DNA from: Legionellaceae bacterium
GTDB taxonomy: Bacteria > Pseudomonadota > Gammaproteobacteria > Legionellales > Legionellaceae
Length of the DNA stretch: 38,749 bases
Assembly (NCBI GenBank): GCA_029210265.1
Contig: JARGNP010000021.1
Span: 1 to 38,749 of the forward strand
Direction of reading: 5' to 3'
A program made the position numbers and the translations under genes. Positions 9,220-18,197 of the stretch are shown in pieces (the first letter of the stretch is position 1; every line of letters begins with the position of its first letter). A model generated the notes under the pieces. That model did no database searches. It was given only the letters and a program-made list of their open reading frames with translations, and was not told the DNA's origin.

Positions 9220-9246
9220 ATTATAAATCCCTTGAATTTTGAGCAA
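9220..9246 (-). promoter_or_regulatory. Possible promoter of the DAHP synthase gene
   Basis: On the minus strand TTGCTC (9241-9246) and TATAAT (9220-9225) are 15 bases apart. This is short spacing but a perfect -10. It overlaps the divergent heat-shock promoter, so the two could compete. Confidence 0.35.
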
Positions 9247-9258
9247 TTGACCCCATCT
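9231..9258 (+). promoter_or_regulatory. Sigma-32 (RpoH) heat-shock promoter of grpE
   Basis: CTTGAA at 9231-9236 and CCCCATCT at 9251-9258 are separated by 14 bases. This matches the proteobacterial RpoH consensus CTTGAA-N13-15-CCCCATnT almost exactly. Transcription would start near 9265, about 30 bases before the grpE ATG. Confidence 0.88.
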
Positions 9259-9296
9259 GAGAGCTAGCTGTTTTGTTCAATGCGAGGAATTTTATT

Positions 9297-9926
9297 ATGA
9301 GTAAGCAAGAAAAAGATTGGGGAAAAATAAAAGAAGAGCTGGAATCGGCAGAAGCATCAGCGGAATCTGTGACTGAAGAAGGCTTAGATGTACCTACAGA
9401 ACCGTTTTTAGATATAGATACAGATACAGATATAGATAAAAATATAGATGCATTAGATCATCCATCGTATGAAGCACTTGAGCAAAAACTTACAGATGCT
9501 GAGCAAAAAGTACATGAGAACTGGGAAAAAGTCGTTCGGATAACGGCTGAAATGGATAATTTACGTCGTCGTTCAGAGCGTGATGTTTCAAACGCGCATC
9601 GTTATGGGCTCGAAAAATTTATTAAAACGTTATTACCTGTGGTTGATAGTCTTGAGCAAGCCGAGCTGTTGGCAGAGAAACAAGGCGATTCAGCCATGCA
9701 CGAAGGCATTCAACTGACCATGAAGTTATTGGTGGATATGTTAGGTAAGTCCAATGTTGAACAAATGAATCCGGTCGGGGATGTATTTAATCCAGAGTTA
9801 CACGAAGCAATGACGATGCAAGCATCACCTGAAGCAACACCTAATACGGTATTAACGGTTTTTCAGAAAGGTTATAAGCTCAATGATCGCGTGATTCGAG
9901 CTGCTCGTGTGATCGTGGCAAAATAA
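9297..9926 (+). CDS. grpE: Nucleotide exchange factor GrpE
   Basis: GrpE releases ADP from DnaK in the Hsp70 cycle. The 209-residue protein has an acidic disordered N-terminus, a long helix (about residues 60-110, with EMDNLRRRSERDV), then the beta-wing domain ending GYKLNDRVIRAARVIV, the typical GrpE finish. I chose the ATG at 9297, seven bases after GAGGAA, over the upstream in-frame TTG at 9273. Around 9411-9449 the DNA is a GATATA/GATACA hexamer-like repeat encoding a run of alternating Asp residues in the disordered head, a likely slippage tract. The gene follows a near-perfect RpoH promoter and precedes dnaK by 106 bases. Confidence 0.96.
   Translation: MSKQEKDWGKIKEELESAEASAESVTEEGLDVPTEPFLDIDTDTDIDKNIDALDHPSYEALEQKLTDAEQKVHENWEKVVRITAEMDNLRRRSERDVSNAHRYGLEKFIKTLLPVVDSLEQAELLAEKQGDSAMHEGIQLTMKLLVDMLGKSNVEQMNPVGDVFNPELHEAMTMQASPEATPNTVLTVFQKGYKLNDRVIRAARVIVAK
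9411..9449 (+). repeat. Short GATA(T/C)A repeat tract inside grpE
   Basis: Six to seven imperfect copies of a GATATA/GATACA unit encode Asp-Ile/Thr-Asp alternation in the N-terminal tail. Copy-number change by multiples of six bases would keep the frame. Confidence 0.7.
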
Positions 9927-9940
9927 AAAACAACGAAGCC

Positions 9941-9966
9941 CTTGATATAATAAAATTACCCCTTAT
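9941..9966 (+). promoter_or_regulatory. Second, weaker RpoH-like promoter before dnaK
   Basis: CTTGAT (9941-9946) and CCCCTTAT (9959-9966) are 12 bases apart. This is close to the heat-shock consensus but with a short spacer and a T for A in the -10. It may give dnaK its own heat-shock start. Confidence 0.45.
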
Positions 9967-9989
9967 ATATGAAAGCCATAGGGGTAATT
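9954..9989 (+). other. Inverted repeat in the grpE-dnaK gap
   Basis: A perfect 10-base inverted repeat, AATTACCCCT (9954-9963) and AGGGGTAATT (9980-9989), flanks a 16-base loop that can pair a little further. The left arm contains the CCCC of the possible -10 element. There is no clean T-run after it, so it is more likely an RNA stability/attenuation hairpin or operator than a full terminator. It is not the CIRCE sequence. Confidence 0.6.
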
Positions 9990-10032
9990 AATTTTAGCTA
10001 TTAATTAGATAAACTCAATTGGAGTATAAAAT

Positions 10033-11991
10033 ATGTCAGTATCAAACGTTATTATTGGAATTGATTTAGGTACCACAAACTCATGTGTTGCTGTGATGGA
10101 AGGTAAAAATCCACGCGTGATTGAAAATGCTGAAGGTCATCGTACTACGCCATCGATTGTTGCTTATACAAATGATGATGAAGTGTTGGTTGGGCCAGCT
10201 GCAAAGCGTCAAGCGGTTACTAATCCAGAAAATACATTATTTGCAATTAAACGTCTGATTGGTCGTACGTTTAAAGATAAAATCGTTCAAAAAGATAAAA
10301 AAATGGTGCCTTACGAAATTGTGAAAGCCGATAACGGTGATGCATGGGTTCGTGTTAAAGGTGATGATAAAGCGCCACCACAAATTTCAGCTGAAATTCT
10401 TGGTAAAATGAAAAAAACAGCAGAAGATTATTTAGGTAAAACAGTGACTGAAGCTGTGATTACCGTACCTGCATATTTTAACGATTCACAACGTCAAGCG
10501 ACAAAAGATGCCGGTCGTATTGCTGGGCTTGAAGTTAAACGTATTATCAATGAGCCAACCGCTGCAGCACTTGCTTACGGCATGGATAAAAACCGTGGTG
10601 ATTCAACCGTTGCTGTTTATGATTTAGGTGGCGGTACGTTTGATGTATCGATTATTGAGATTGCAGAAATTGATGGTGAGCATCAGTTCGAAGTGTTGGC
10701 GACGAACGGTGATACGTTCTTGGGTGGTGAAGATTTTGATTTGGCATTGATTGAATATTTGGCTGCTGAATTCAAAAAAGATGCGGGTATTGACTTGCAT
10801 AGCGATCCACTGGCGCTTCAACGCTTGAAAGAAGCGGGTGAGAAAGCAAAAATTGAATTGTCATCAGCGCAACAAACCGATGTTAACTTGCCTTATATTA
10901 CGGCCGATGCAAGTGGACCGAAGCACTTAAACATTAAATTAACCCGTGCCAAGCTTGAGTCGTTGGTTGAAGAGCTGGTTAAGCGTACGATTGCTCCGTG
11001 TAAAACGGCGTTAAAAGATGCGGGCCTGAGTATTGCGAAAATTGATGAAGTTATTTTGGTTGGTGGTCAAACACGTATGCCTTTGGTTCAAAAAACGGTT
11101 GAAGAGTTTTTTGGTAAAGAACCACGACGTGATGTGAACCCTGATGAAGCTGTGGCTGTAGGTGCTGCAATTCAAGCGGCTGTATTGTCGGGCGATGTGA
11201 AAGATATTTTATTGTTAGATGTAACGCCGTTGTCTCTTGGTATTGAAACCATGGGTGGTGTGATGACAAAGCTGATTGATAAAAACACAACGATTCCAAC
11301 CAAAGCGAACCAAGTGTTTTCAACCGCTGAAAATAATCAAACAGCAGTAACCGTACATGTATTACAAGGTGAGCGTGAGCAAGCGTCTGCAAATAAATCA
11401 TTGGGTCGATTTGACTTAGCTGATTTACCGTCGGCTCCTCGTGGTGTGCCACAAATTGAAGTGACGTTTGATATTGATGCGAACGGTATCTTGAATGTAT
11501 CAGCTGCTGATAAAGCAACAGGTAAAGCGCAATCGATTGTGATTAAAGCCTCAAGTGGTTTGAGTGATGAAGAAGTTGAAGCGATGGTACAAGACGCTGA
11601 AGCGCATGCTGATGACGATAAGAAATTCAAAGAATTAGTTGAATTACGAAACCAAGCGGATAGTTTGATTCATAGCTGTGAAAAATCACTGACAGATTTA
11701 GCTGATGATATGGCGGATGATGAGAAGACAAGCATCGAAGAAGCTGTCTCGGAACTGAAAGAAGCGCTCAAAGGCAGTGATAAAGCAGAAATTGAAGCAA
11801 AACTTGAAGTGTTAAACAAAGCATCTGCTTCTATGGCTGAACGTGTGTATGCAAAAAATTCAGCTGAAGGTCAAGCCGCTGAAGGTACTGCTGATGCCGG
11901 TGATGCAAGTGACGCAAGTGATGCTGCTGAAGATGATTCGGTTGTTGATGCTGAATTCGAAGAAGTTAAAGAAGACGACGCTAAGAAATAA
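10033..11991 (+). CDS. dnaK: Hsp70 chaperone DnaK
   Basis: This ATP-dependent cytosolic chaperone works with DnaJ and GrpE on unfolded proteins. The 652 residues are full length. The nucleotide-binding domain shows [16 protein letters not shown] at the start, then [41 protein letters not shown] and LVGGQTRMP. The substrate domain shows [17 protein letters not shown]. The helical lid is followed by an acidic tail ending [10 protein letters not shown], the usual end in proteobacteria. The start ATG follows GGAG at eight bases. The gene has its own upstream hairpin and a possible RpoH promoter, and is followed by dnaJ after 23 bases. Confidence 0.99.
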   Translation: MSVSNVIIGIDLGTTNSCVAVMEGKNPRVIENAEGHRTTPSIVAYTNDDEVLVGPAAKRQAVTNPENTLFAIKRLIGRTFKDKIVQKDKKMVPYEIVKADNGDAWVRVKGDDKAPPQISAEILGKMKKTAEDYLGKTVTEAVITVPAYFNDSQRQATKDAGRIAGLEVKRIINEPTAAALAYGMDKNRGDSTVAVYDLGGGTFDVSIIEIAEIDGEHQFEVLATNGDTFLGGEDFDLALIEYLAAEFKKDAGIDLHSDPLALQRLKEAGEKAKIELSSAQQTDVNLPYITADASGPKHLNIKLTRAKLESLVEELVKRTIAPCKTALKDAGLSIAKIDEVILVGGQTRMPLVQKTVEEFFGKEPRRDVNPDEAVAVGAAIQAAVLSGDVKDILLLDVTPLSLGIETMGGVMTKLIDKNTTIPTKANQVFSTAENNQTAVTVHVLQGEREQASANKSLGRFDLADLPSAPRGVPQIEVTFDIDANGILNVSAADKATGKAQSIVIKASSGLSDEEVEAMVQDAEAHADDDKKFKELVELRNQADSLIHSCEKSLTDLADDMADDEKTSIEEAVSELKEALKGSDKAEIEAKLEVLNKASASMAERVYAKNSAEGQAAEGTADAGDASDASDAAEDDSVVDAEFEEVKEDDAKK

Positions 11992-12014
11992 GTCACGCAC
12001 CGAGAGAGTAATTC

Positions 12015-13163
12015 ATGCAGCAAAAAGATTATTATGAGCTCCTCGGTGTCGCACGCGACGCCGCTGAAGCTGATATTAAAAAAGCCTATCGTAAATTAGC
12101 GATGAAGCATCATCCGGATCGAAATCCGGATGATAAATCAGCCGAAGAAAAATTTAAAGAAGTTCAAAAAGCCTATGCCGTGCTGTCAGATAAAGACAAG
12201 CGCGCGGCATATGACCAATTTGGACATGCAGGCGTTGATGGTTCGGCCGGTGGTGGCCCAGGTGGTTTTGGCGGCGGCGGTTTCGGCGGTGGCGGTTTTG
12301 GTGGTTTTGAAGATATTTTTGAAAACATTTTCACCGGCGGTGGGCAACGTGGTGGCGGTCAGCAATCACGCGCACAGCGTGGAGCTGATCTACAAATTAA
12401 CGTCCAAGTGACGCTTGAAGAAGCGGCTTCGGGCAAGTCTGTTGAAATTAAAGTTCCGCGTCATGTGACCTGTAAAGGTTGCAGTGGTTCCGGTGGAAAA
12501 AAAGGAACAAAACCTATCACATGTGAGACGTGTGCAGGTGTCGGACAAGTCCGCATTCAGCAAGGTTTTTTCTCTATTCAACAAACCTGCCCTAATTGTC
12601 ATGGGGAAGGCCAAACGGTTTCTGATCCATGTACAGACTGTCATGGTAACGGTCGTGTACGTGACACAAAAACACTGACGGTTAAAATACCTGCCGGTAT
12701 TGATGAAGGTGATCGCGTTCGCTTGAGTGGTGAAGGTGAAGCTGGATTACATGGTGGTCCGTCTGGTGATTTGTATGTTCAAGTCGCGGTGAAAAAGCAT
12801 GCGATTTTTGAGCGTGAAGGCAAAGATTTGCATTGTGAAGTGCCGATTGCTTTTACAACAGCCGTATTGGGTGGTTCGATTGATGTGCCGACGTTAGAAG
12901 GCCGTGTGGCTTTGAAAATCCCCGCAGAAACACAAACCGGTAAATCATTTCGCTTGCGTGGAAAAGGTATGAAATCAGTACGTGCTCATGGTTCGGGTGA
13001 TTTATTATGCCGTGTTGTATTAGAAACACCGGTTAAATTATCACGAGAACAAAAAGAGATGCTCACAGGTTTTCAAGCATCGTTGGATGAAAATCCAGGC
13101 GCCCATGCGCCTCGCTCGGACTCATGGTTTGGTCGGGTGAAGCAATTTTTTGAGGATATGTAA
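12015..13163 (+). CDS. dnaJ: Hsp40 co-chaperone DnaJ
   Basis: DnaJ delivers substrates to DnaK and stimulates its ATPase. The 382 residues carry all type-I domains. The J domain has the essential HPD at 33-35 ([10 protein letters not shown]). A Gly/Phe-rich linker lies at about 75-115 ([10 protein letters not shown]). The zinc region has all four CxxCxGxG units ([32 protein letters not shown]). C-terminal substrate domains follow. The tail ends [13 protein letters not shown]. Zinc ligands are intact, so it should be functional. It lies 23 bases after dnaK and only 6 bases before carA, so carA is probably read from the heat-shock transcript. Confidence 0.99.
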   Translation: MQQKDYYELLGVARDAAEADIKKAYRKLAMKHHPDRNPDDKSAEEKFKEVQKAYAVLSDKDKRAAYDQFGHAGVDGSAGGGPGGFGGGGFGGGGFGGFEDIFENIFTGGGQRGGGQQSRAQRGADLQINVQVTLEEAASGKSVEIKVPRHVTCKGCSGSGGKKGTKPITCETCAGVGQVRIQQGFFSIQQTCPNCHGEGQTVSDPCTDCHGNGRVRDTKTLTVKIPAGIDEGDRVRLSGEGEAGLHGGPSGDLYVQVAVKKHAIFEREGKDLHCEVPIAFTTAVLGGSIDVPTLEGRVALKIPAETQTGKSFRLRGKGMKSVRAHGSGDLLCRVVLETPVKLSREQKEMLTGFQASLDENPGAHAPRSDSWFGRVKQFFEDM

Positions 13164-13169
13164 GTATTT

Positions 13170-14327
13170 ATGAATAACATACCAGCTCGACTTGTTCTCG
13201 CGGATGGCTCAATTTTTGAGGGTATCTCTGTTGGTGCATCAGGACGAGCTGTCGGTGAGCTCGTGTTCAACACGGGCATGACCGGGTATCAGGAAATTCT
13301 GAGCGATCCATCTTATGCTAATCAAATGGTCATGTTAACCACAGCTCATGTGGGTAATACGGGCTGCAACCAAGACGATATGGAATCATCTAGGGCCTGG
13401 GCTTCGGGGTTGGTTCTTCAAAATGATGTCTCGCTATCAAGTAATTATCGTGCCGAAATTACGTTGCCTGATTGGTTGAAAAAACATGATGTGGTTGCTA
13501 TTGCAGGTGTGGATACGCGTGCTTTGACGCATCATCTGCGTGAACATGGCGCGATTGCTGCCTGTATTGTAACGGGCACAATAGATGCTGAGAATACTGA
13601 TGAAGCGTTAGCGGCTGCCAAAGCTTGCCCAGGTCTTACGGGTGTAGATTTAGCGCGTGTTGTTTCTCGTAAAACGGTTGAGCGCTGGCATGCTGGACGT
13701 GGTGCTTGGGCCAGTGAATCAAAACCTGAGCGCTTACATGTCGTGGTGTATGATTTTGGTGTGAAGCACAGTATTTTAAGACGCTTGCGTGATAAAGGGT
13801 GTCATATTACGCTGGTACCAGCACAAACTTCAGCAGAACATGTCATGAGCTTGAATCCGGATGGTGTTTTGTTATCTAACGGCCCAGGTGACCCAGCTGC
13901 GTGTGACTATGCTATTCAAGCCACACGTGAATTACTAGAGCACGATATGCCGCTGTTTGGCATTTGCCTTGGTTTTCAAATTTTAGGGCTTGCTTGCGGT
14001 GCAGAGGCTGTCAAAATGAAGTTCGGACATCATGGTTCAAATCACCCGGTTGCAGAGTTAGCATCATCAGTAGCCGCAGGTGAAAAACAACGCGTTTTAA
14101 TCACGAGTCAAAATCATGGATTTGCTTTGGATGAAACAAGCTTGCCTGATTGTTTACGTGTGACGCATCGCTCCTTGTTTGATGAAAGCCTGCAAGGTAT
14201 GATTCATCAAAGTAAGCCTGCCTTTGGATTTCAGGGACATCCAGAAGCCGGGCCCGGGCCACATGATGCGGCGTGTCTTTTTAATCAATTTATTGAACTT
14301 ATGTGTAACAGGGAGTTAACGTTGTGA
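13170..14327 (+). CDS. carA: Carbamoyl-phosphate synthase small subunit
   Basis: CarA is the glutamine amidotransferase subunit that feeds ammonia to CarB for carbamoyl phosphate, used in arginine and pyrimidine synthesis. The 385 residues have the CarA N-terminal domain ([20 protein letters not shown]). The class I amidotransferase domain has the nucleophile Cys266 in FGICLGFQ and His357/Glu359 in [13 protein letters not shown]. The usual GICLGHQ is GICLGFQ here; the triad itself is intact. The large subunit carB, normally next door, is not in this window. The gene starts 6 bases after dnaJ and overlaps metK by 4 bases (GTGA), so it is translationally coupled in a mixed chaperone-metabolism operon. 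Confidence 0.97.
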   Translation: MNNIPARLVLADGSIFEGISVGASGRAVGELVFNTGMTGYQEILSDPSYANQMVMLTTAHVGNTGCNQDDMESSRAWASGLVLQNDVSLSSNYRAEITLPDWLKKHDVVAIAGVDTRALTHHLREHGAIAACIVTGTIDAENTDEALAAAKACPGLTGVDLARVVSRKTVERWHAGRGAWASESKPERLHVVVYDFGVKHSILRRLRDKGCHITLVPAQTSAEHVMSLNPDGVLLSNGPGDPAACDYAIQATRELLEHDMPLFGICLGFQILGLACGAEAVKMKFGHHGSNHPVAELASSVAAGEKQRVLITSQNHGFALDETSLPDCLRVTHRSLFDESLQGMIHQSKPAFGFQGHPEAGPGPHDAACLFNQFIELMCNRELTL

Positions 14328-15514
14328 ATTCGAATTATATGTTTACCTCAGAATCTGTATCTGAAGGCCATCCCGATAAAATTGCAGATCAAATTTCAGA
14401 TGCTATTCTTGATGCGATTTTAGAGCAAGATAAACATGCTCGTGTAGCGTGTGAAGCGTTTGTTAAAACCGGTATGGTGCTGGTCGGTGGAGAAATTACA
14501 ACGGAAGCGTGGGTTGATGTTGAAGAAATAACACGCGGTGTGATTCGAGATATTGGTTATAACAGCTCAGCGATGGGCTTTGATTGGGAATCATGCGCCG
14601 TACTTTCAGCGATTGGTAAACAATCGTCTGATATTGCACAAGGTGTTGATCAAGTTGAAAAAGCTATTCTAGGTGCAGGTGATCAAGGTTTAATGTTTGG
14701 TTATGCGACCACCGAAACCAATGAGCTGATGCCGGCTCCGCTTGCGTATTCTCATCGTTTAATGGCAAAACAAGCAGAGCTTCGCAAAAGTGGTGAGTTA
14801 GCTTGGCTGCGACCTGATGCAAAATGCCAGCTGACGTTACGTTATGAGAATGGTAAGCCTGTGGCTGTTGATACCGTTGTGTTTTCAACACAACATACAC
14901 CGGATGTTAGTCAAGAGCAGATTATTTCAGATGTTAAAGAAGCGATAATACATCAAGTGATTCCGAAGGCATGGCTTACTAACGACACGCGTTTTTTAAT
15001 TAATCCAACGGGTCGTTTTGTCATTGGTGGGCCTTTAGGTGATTGCGGGCTTACGGGTCGTAAAATTATTGTTGATACGTATGGTGGCATGGCGCGTCAT
15101 GGCGGCGGTTGTTTCTCGGGTAAAGATCCATCTAAAGTTGACCGCTCAGGTGCCTATGCTGCGCGACACGTGGCAAAAAATTTGGTGGCAGCAGGTATTG
15201 CCGATAAATGCGAAATTCAAGTATCGTATGCGATTGGTGTGGCCGAACCGACATCTATTTTTGTCGATACGTTTGGCACCGGGCGTTTAGAGTCCCAGGC
15301 CATTATTGAATTAATTAAAGCCAATTTTGACTTAACACCCGCAGGTATTATTAAGCATCATGATTTGCTGCGTCCTATCTATCGTCAGACAGCAACCTTG
15401 GGTCACTATGGACGTGATGAATTTCCTTGGGAGCGTCTGGATAAAGTAGAAGCATTACGTTCAGCCATTTCTAAATCGCAGGTTAAGGAGAGCATGCATG
15501 AGGGAACCCAATGA
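14324..15514 (+). CDS. metK: S-adenosylmethionine synthetase
   Basis: MetK makes SAM from methionine and ATP. The 396 residues carry the family signatures [20 protein letters not shown] at the N-terminus, [12 protein letters not shown] with the methionine-loop residues, and [20 protein letters not shown] with the phosphate-binding P-loop. The GTG at 14324 is the likely start: it follows GGGAG and overlaps the carA stop as GTGA. The in-frame ATG at 14339 would remove five residues before the conserved FTSES. The 3' end overlaps ahcY by 17 bases. Its product feeds methylation and, a few kb on, the SAM decarboxylase of the polyamine operon. Confidence 0.98.
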   Translation: MNSNYMFTSESVSEGHPDKIADQISDAILDAILEQDKHARVACEAFVKTGMVLVGGEITTEAWVDVEEITRGVIRDIGYNSSAMGFDWESCAVLSAIGKQSSDIAQGVDQVEKAILGAGDQGLMFGYATTETNELMPAPLAYSHRLMAKQAELRKSGELAWLRPDAKCQLTLRYENGKPVAVDTVVFSTQHTPDVSQEQIISDVKEAIIHQVIPKAWLTNDTRFLINPTGRFVIGGPLGDCGLTGRKIIVDTYGGMARHGGGCFSGKDPSKVDRSGAYAARHVAKNLVAAGIADKCEIQVSYAIGVAEPTSIFVDTFGTGRLESQAIIELIKANFDLTPAGIIKHHDLLRPIYRQTATLGHYGRDEFPWERLDKVEALRSAISKSQVKESMHEGTQ

Positions 15515-16811
15515 TGCGAATGATTCGAATGACTACCGCGTTGCGGATTTAACACTTGCCGAATGGGGCAGAAAAGAAATTGCCATTGCTGAGACCGAAA
15601 TGCCCGGTCTCATGGCACTTCGTTCTGAATTTTCTTCATCCCAACCGCTAGCCGGCGCACGTATCGCCGGCTGTCTTCACATGACCATTCAAACAGCTGT
15701 TTTAATTGAAACGTTGATAGCTTTAGGCGCCGAAGTTCGCTGGTCGTCCTGCAATATTTTCTCCACACAAGATCAAGCCGCAGCTGCGATGGCTGTTGCC
15801 GGTGTGCCAGTGTTTGCCTGGAAAGGTGAGACAGAAGAAGAGGCTTTGTGGTGTATTCAGCAAACCATACAAGGCCCAAACAACTGGACGCCTAATTTAT
15901 TATTGGATGATGGTGGGGATTTAACTGCGCTTGTACACGTTGATTACCCTGAGTTATTGCCTGAAATTTATGGCCTGTCTGAAGAAACAACCACCGGTGT
16001 TGCACGCCTGCATGAAATGGCTAAACGCAGTACGTTAAAAACACCAGCAATCAACGTCAATGATTCGGTCACCAAATCAAAATTTGATAATTTATACGGT
16101 TGTCGTGAGTCACTTTTGGATGGTATCAAACGTGCAACGGATGTGATGATTGCTGGTAAAATAGCTTTGATCTTAGGCTACGGTGATGTGGGTAAAGGTT
16201 GTGCTCAAGCATTACGTGGGCAAGGAGCTACGGTTTATATAGCCGAAATTGACCCGATTTGTGCCTTGCAGGCAGCGATGGAAGGCTATCGGGTGGTTTG
16301 TTTAGAAGATGTGGTTGATCATATTGATATATTTGTGACAGCAACAGGCAATTATCATGTGGTTACACATGAGCACATGAAGCGTATGAAAGACCAAGCG
16401 ATATTATGTAATATTGGGCATTTTGATTCTGAAATTGATATCCAAAGCTTACGACAATACACCTGGGATAATATCAAACCGCAAGTTGATCACGTTGTTT
16501 TTCCTGACGGAAAACGCCTCATCGTTTTGGCTGAAGGTCGGTTGGTCAATTTAGGCTGTGCAACGGGACATCCGAGTTTTGTGATGTCGGCTTCGTTTAC
16601 GAATCAAGTGCTAGCACAAATTGAGTTGTTCCAGCACCGGGATAAATATCAAAATCAAGTCTATACGCTGCCTAAAAAGCTCGACGAAAAAGTGGCACGT
16701 TTGCACTTGGAGCGTATTGGCGCCAATCTTACTCAACTTACAGAAGAGCAGGCTGAGTACTTAAATATTTCTGTCGATGGTCCGTATAAGCCCGTGTATT
16801 ATCGCTATTGA
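15498..16811 (+). CDS. ahcY: S-adenosylhomocysteine hydrolase
   Basis: AhcY splits S-adenosylhomocysteine into adenosine and homocysteine, relieving product inhibition of methyltransferases. The 437-residue protein has the substrate domain motifs [16 protein letters not shown] and [34 protein letters not shown] holds the catalytic Lys/Asp/Asn set. The NAD glycine loop GYGDVGKG is at 227-234, and the typical C-terminal end is KPVYYRY. The start ATG is seven bases after a perfect AAGGAG that lies inside metK. It ends the chaperone-carA-metK operon. Having the pathway via AhcY rather than the Pfs/LuxS route is seen in several intracellular gammaproteobacteria; whether pfs also exists cannot be told here. 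Confidence 0.97.
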   Translation: MREPNDANDSNDYRVADLTLAEWGRKEIAIAETEMPGLMALRSEFSSSQPLAGARIAGCLHMTIQTAVLIETLIALGAEVRWSSCNIFSTQDQAAAAMAVAGVPVFAWKGETEEEALWCIQQTIQGPNNWTPNLLLDDGGDLTALVHVDYPELLPEIYGLSEETTTGVARLHEMAKRSTLKTPAINVNDSVTKSKFDNLYGCRESLLDGIKRATDVMIAGKIALILGYGDVGKGCAQALRGQGATVYIAEIDPICALQAAMEGYRVVCLEDVVDHIDIFVTATGNYHVVTHEHMKRMKDQAILCNIGHFDSEIDIQSLRQYTWDNIKPQVDHVVFPDGKRLIVLAEGRLVNLGCATGHPSFVMSASFTNQVLAQIELFQHRDKYQNQVYTLPKKLDEKVARLHLERIGANLTQLTEEQAEYLNISVDGPYKPVYYRY

Positions 16812-16824
16812 TAAGGCTAAATTT

Positions 16825-16872
16825 TTGATAAAATTAGAAGCATAAAATAAAGACCTGGAACATGTATACATG
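16825..16872 (+). promoter_or_regulatory. Possible promoter and CATGTATACATG palindrome before the transporter
   Basis: TTGATA (16825-16830) and TAAAGA (16848-16853) are 17 bases apart. Just after this is a perfect 12-base palindrome, CATGTATACATG (16861-16872), and a related GTATGAATACATG at about 16883. The palindrome falls near the expected transcription start, a usual place for a repressor site. Confidence 0.4.
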
Positions 16873-16912
16873 CGACCAAGGTTGTATGAATACATGAGTC
16901 GAGGTTTAGCGT

Positions 16913-18193
16913 ATGGCATTTACATCTTCAGACAATTCAACCAAAGCAATGTTGGTCGGGATTTTAGGAACAACATTGCAATGGTATGATTTTGCTATTT
17001 TTGGATATTTTGCCCCGATTATCGCGGCAACGTATTTTCCACATGATAATCCCATTGCTGCATTACTTCAGGTCTTTGGTGTTTTTGCTGTAGGCTATTT
17101 ATTAGCGCCTATGGGGTCCATGATTTTTGGCTATATTGGGGATCGTTACGGTCGAAAACGCGCATTAACCTTGAGTATTTTGGCGATGGCCATTCCAACA
17201 TCGATGATTGGGCTGTTGCCTGGCTATAAAACAATTGGCATAGCCGCGCCTATCTTGATTACTTTACTTCGGGTGGCTCAAGGGTTTGTTGCAAGTTCAG
17301 AATTTACGGGTTCTGCTGTGTTTTTGGTGGAGCATGCAAAGCCAGAAAATAAAGCATTTTATGGTTCTTTAACCAGTTCGGCGTACAGTGCAGGGGTTAT
17401 TTTAGCGGGATTAATGACGTCTTTACTGACCGCATCGTTTATGCCTGGCTGGGCTTGGCGTTTGGGTTTTGCTTTGGCGCTGGTTGCGGGCGTAGTGATT
17501 TTTTATTTACGTCGACGTGTTTCAGAAACGCCGGTGTATCAGAAGATTGATCATAATAAAAAACCTAAATATCCTTTTTTAACAGCTTTGAAAGACGTGC
17601 CGTACGCCGTGATTGGTGTGATTGGTTTAGCATGGCTTGTAGGTGTTGTTACGTTTGGTACCTATGTTTTTACAGCAAGTTATTTACATAGTTATTTGAA
17701 TTTTTCATTGAGCTCCGCGACATTGATGATTACGTTAGCGCTCGCTGTGGATGCTTTGCTTGAGCCGTTCATGGCTATTTTAGCTGACAGAATAGGGCAT
17801 TTACGCGTGCTTATTACAGGCATGTTATTGATTTTATTCTTAAGTTTTCCGGTGTTTTATTTATTGGCTTCTGGTCAAATGCTCTATGTTATATTGGGTA
17901 TGGTTTTGATGTCTGTACTTATTGCGATAGCGTTCGCACCTATTAATGCTTACATGGTTAGCTTGTTCCCAGAGGTATGTCGATACAGTGGTTTTGGTGT
18001 ATCTTTTCATATAGGTATTTCATTATTTGGAAGTACAGCGCCTTTGGTTTTGATGTGGGTAGTTAATAAAACAAATAATTTCACGGCACCTGCATATTAT
18101 TATATGCTGGTTGCGTTGATTGGATTGGGTTCGTTAATTATTTGTGAAACGGGCCGTCGTAAGGCTCGGCGTTTAAATACGGTGGTAGCTTAA
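16913..18193 (+). CDS. MFS transporter of the metabolite:H+ symporter (MHS) family
   Basis: This is a 426-residue, 12-segment inner-membrane permease. It shows the MHS/ProP-type N-terminus LGTTLQWYDFAIFGYFAP, the loop 2-3 MFS motif GYIGDRYGRKRAL, and LRVAQGFVASSEFTGSAVFLVE in helix 4-5. The second half has a weaker repeat (ILADRIGHLRVL). Members carry proline, betaine, citrate, ketoglutarate or shikimate with protons, and substrate cannot be told from sequence. Intracellular Legionellales carry many such transporters for host nutrients. The ATG follows GAGG at eight bases. A palindrome and possible promoter lie directly upstream, and the helicase gene begins 5 bases after the stop. Confidence 0.92.
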   Translation: MAFTSSDNSTKAMLVGILGTTLQWYDFAIFGYFAPIIAATYFPHDNPIAALLQVFGVFAVGYLLAPMGSMIFGYIGDRYGRKRALTLSILAMAIPTSMIGLLPGYKTIGIAAPILITLLRVAQGFVASSEFTGSAVFLVEHAKPENKAFYGSLTSSAYSAGVILAGLMTSLLTASFMPGWAWRLGFALALVAGVVIFYLRRRVSETPVYQKIDHNKKPKYPFLTALKDVPYAVIGVIGLAWLVGVVTFGTYVFTASYLHSYLNFSLSSATLMITLALAVDALLEPFMAILADRIGHLRVLITGMLLILFLSFPVFYLLASGQMLYVILGMVLMSVLIAIAFAPINAYMVSLFPEVCRYSGFGVSFHIGISLFGSTAPLVLMWVVNKTNNFTAPAYYYMLVALIGLGSLIICETGRRKARRLNTVVA

Positions 18194-18197
18194 GATT

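Noticed and set aside
9954-9989. CIRCE element controlling dnaK
   Set aside because: The repeat arms are AATTACCCCT/AGGGGTAATT, unlike TTAGCACTC-N9-GAGTGCTAA. Control by RpoH is better supported.
11051-11518. 155-codon antisense frame inside dnaK
   Set aside because: It lies wholly within a highly conserved gene, has no ribosome site and shows low-complexity His/Gln codons, typical of a shadow frame.
14324-16811. SAM or SAH riboswitch in the metK-ahcY region
   Set aside because: metK and ahcY overlap their upstream genes, so there is no leader long enough for a riboswitch.
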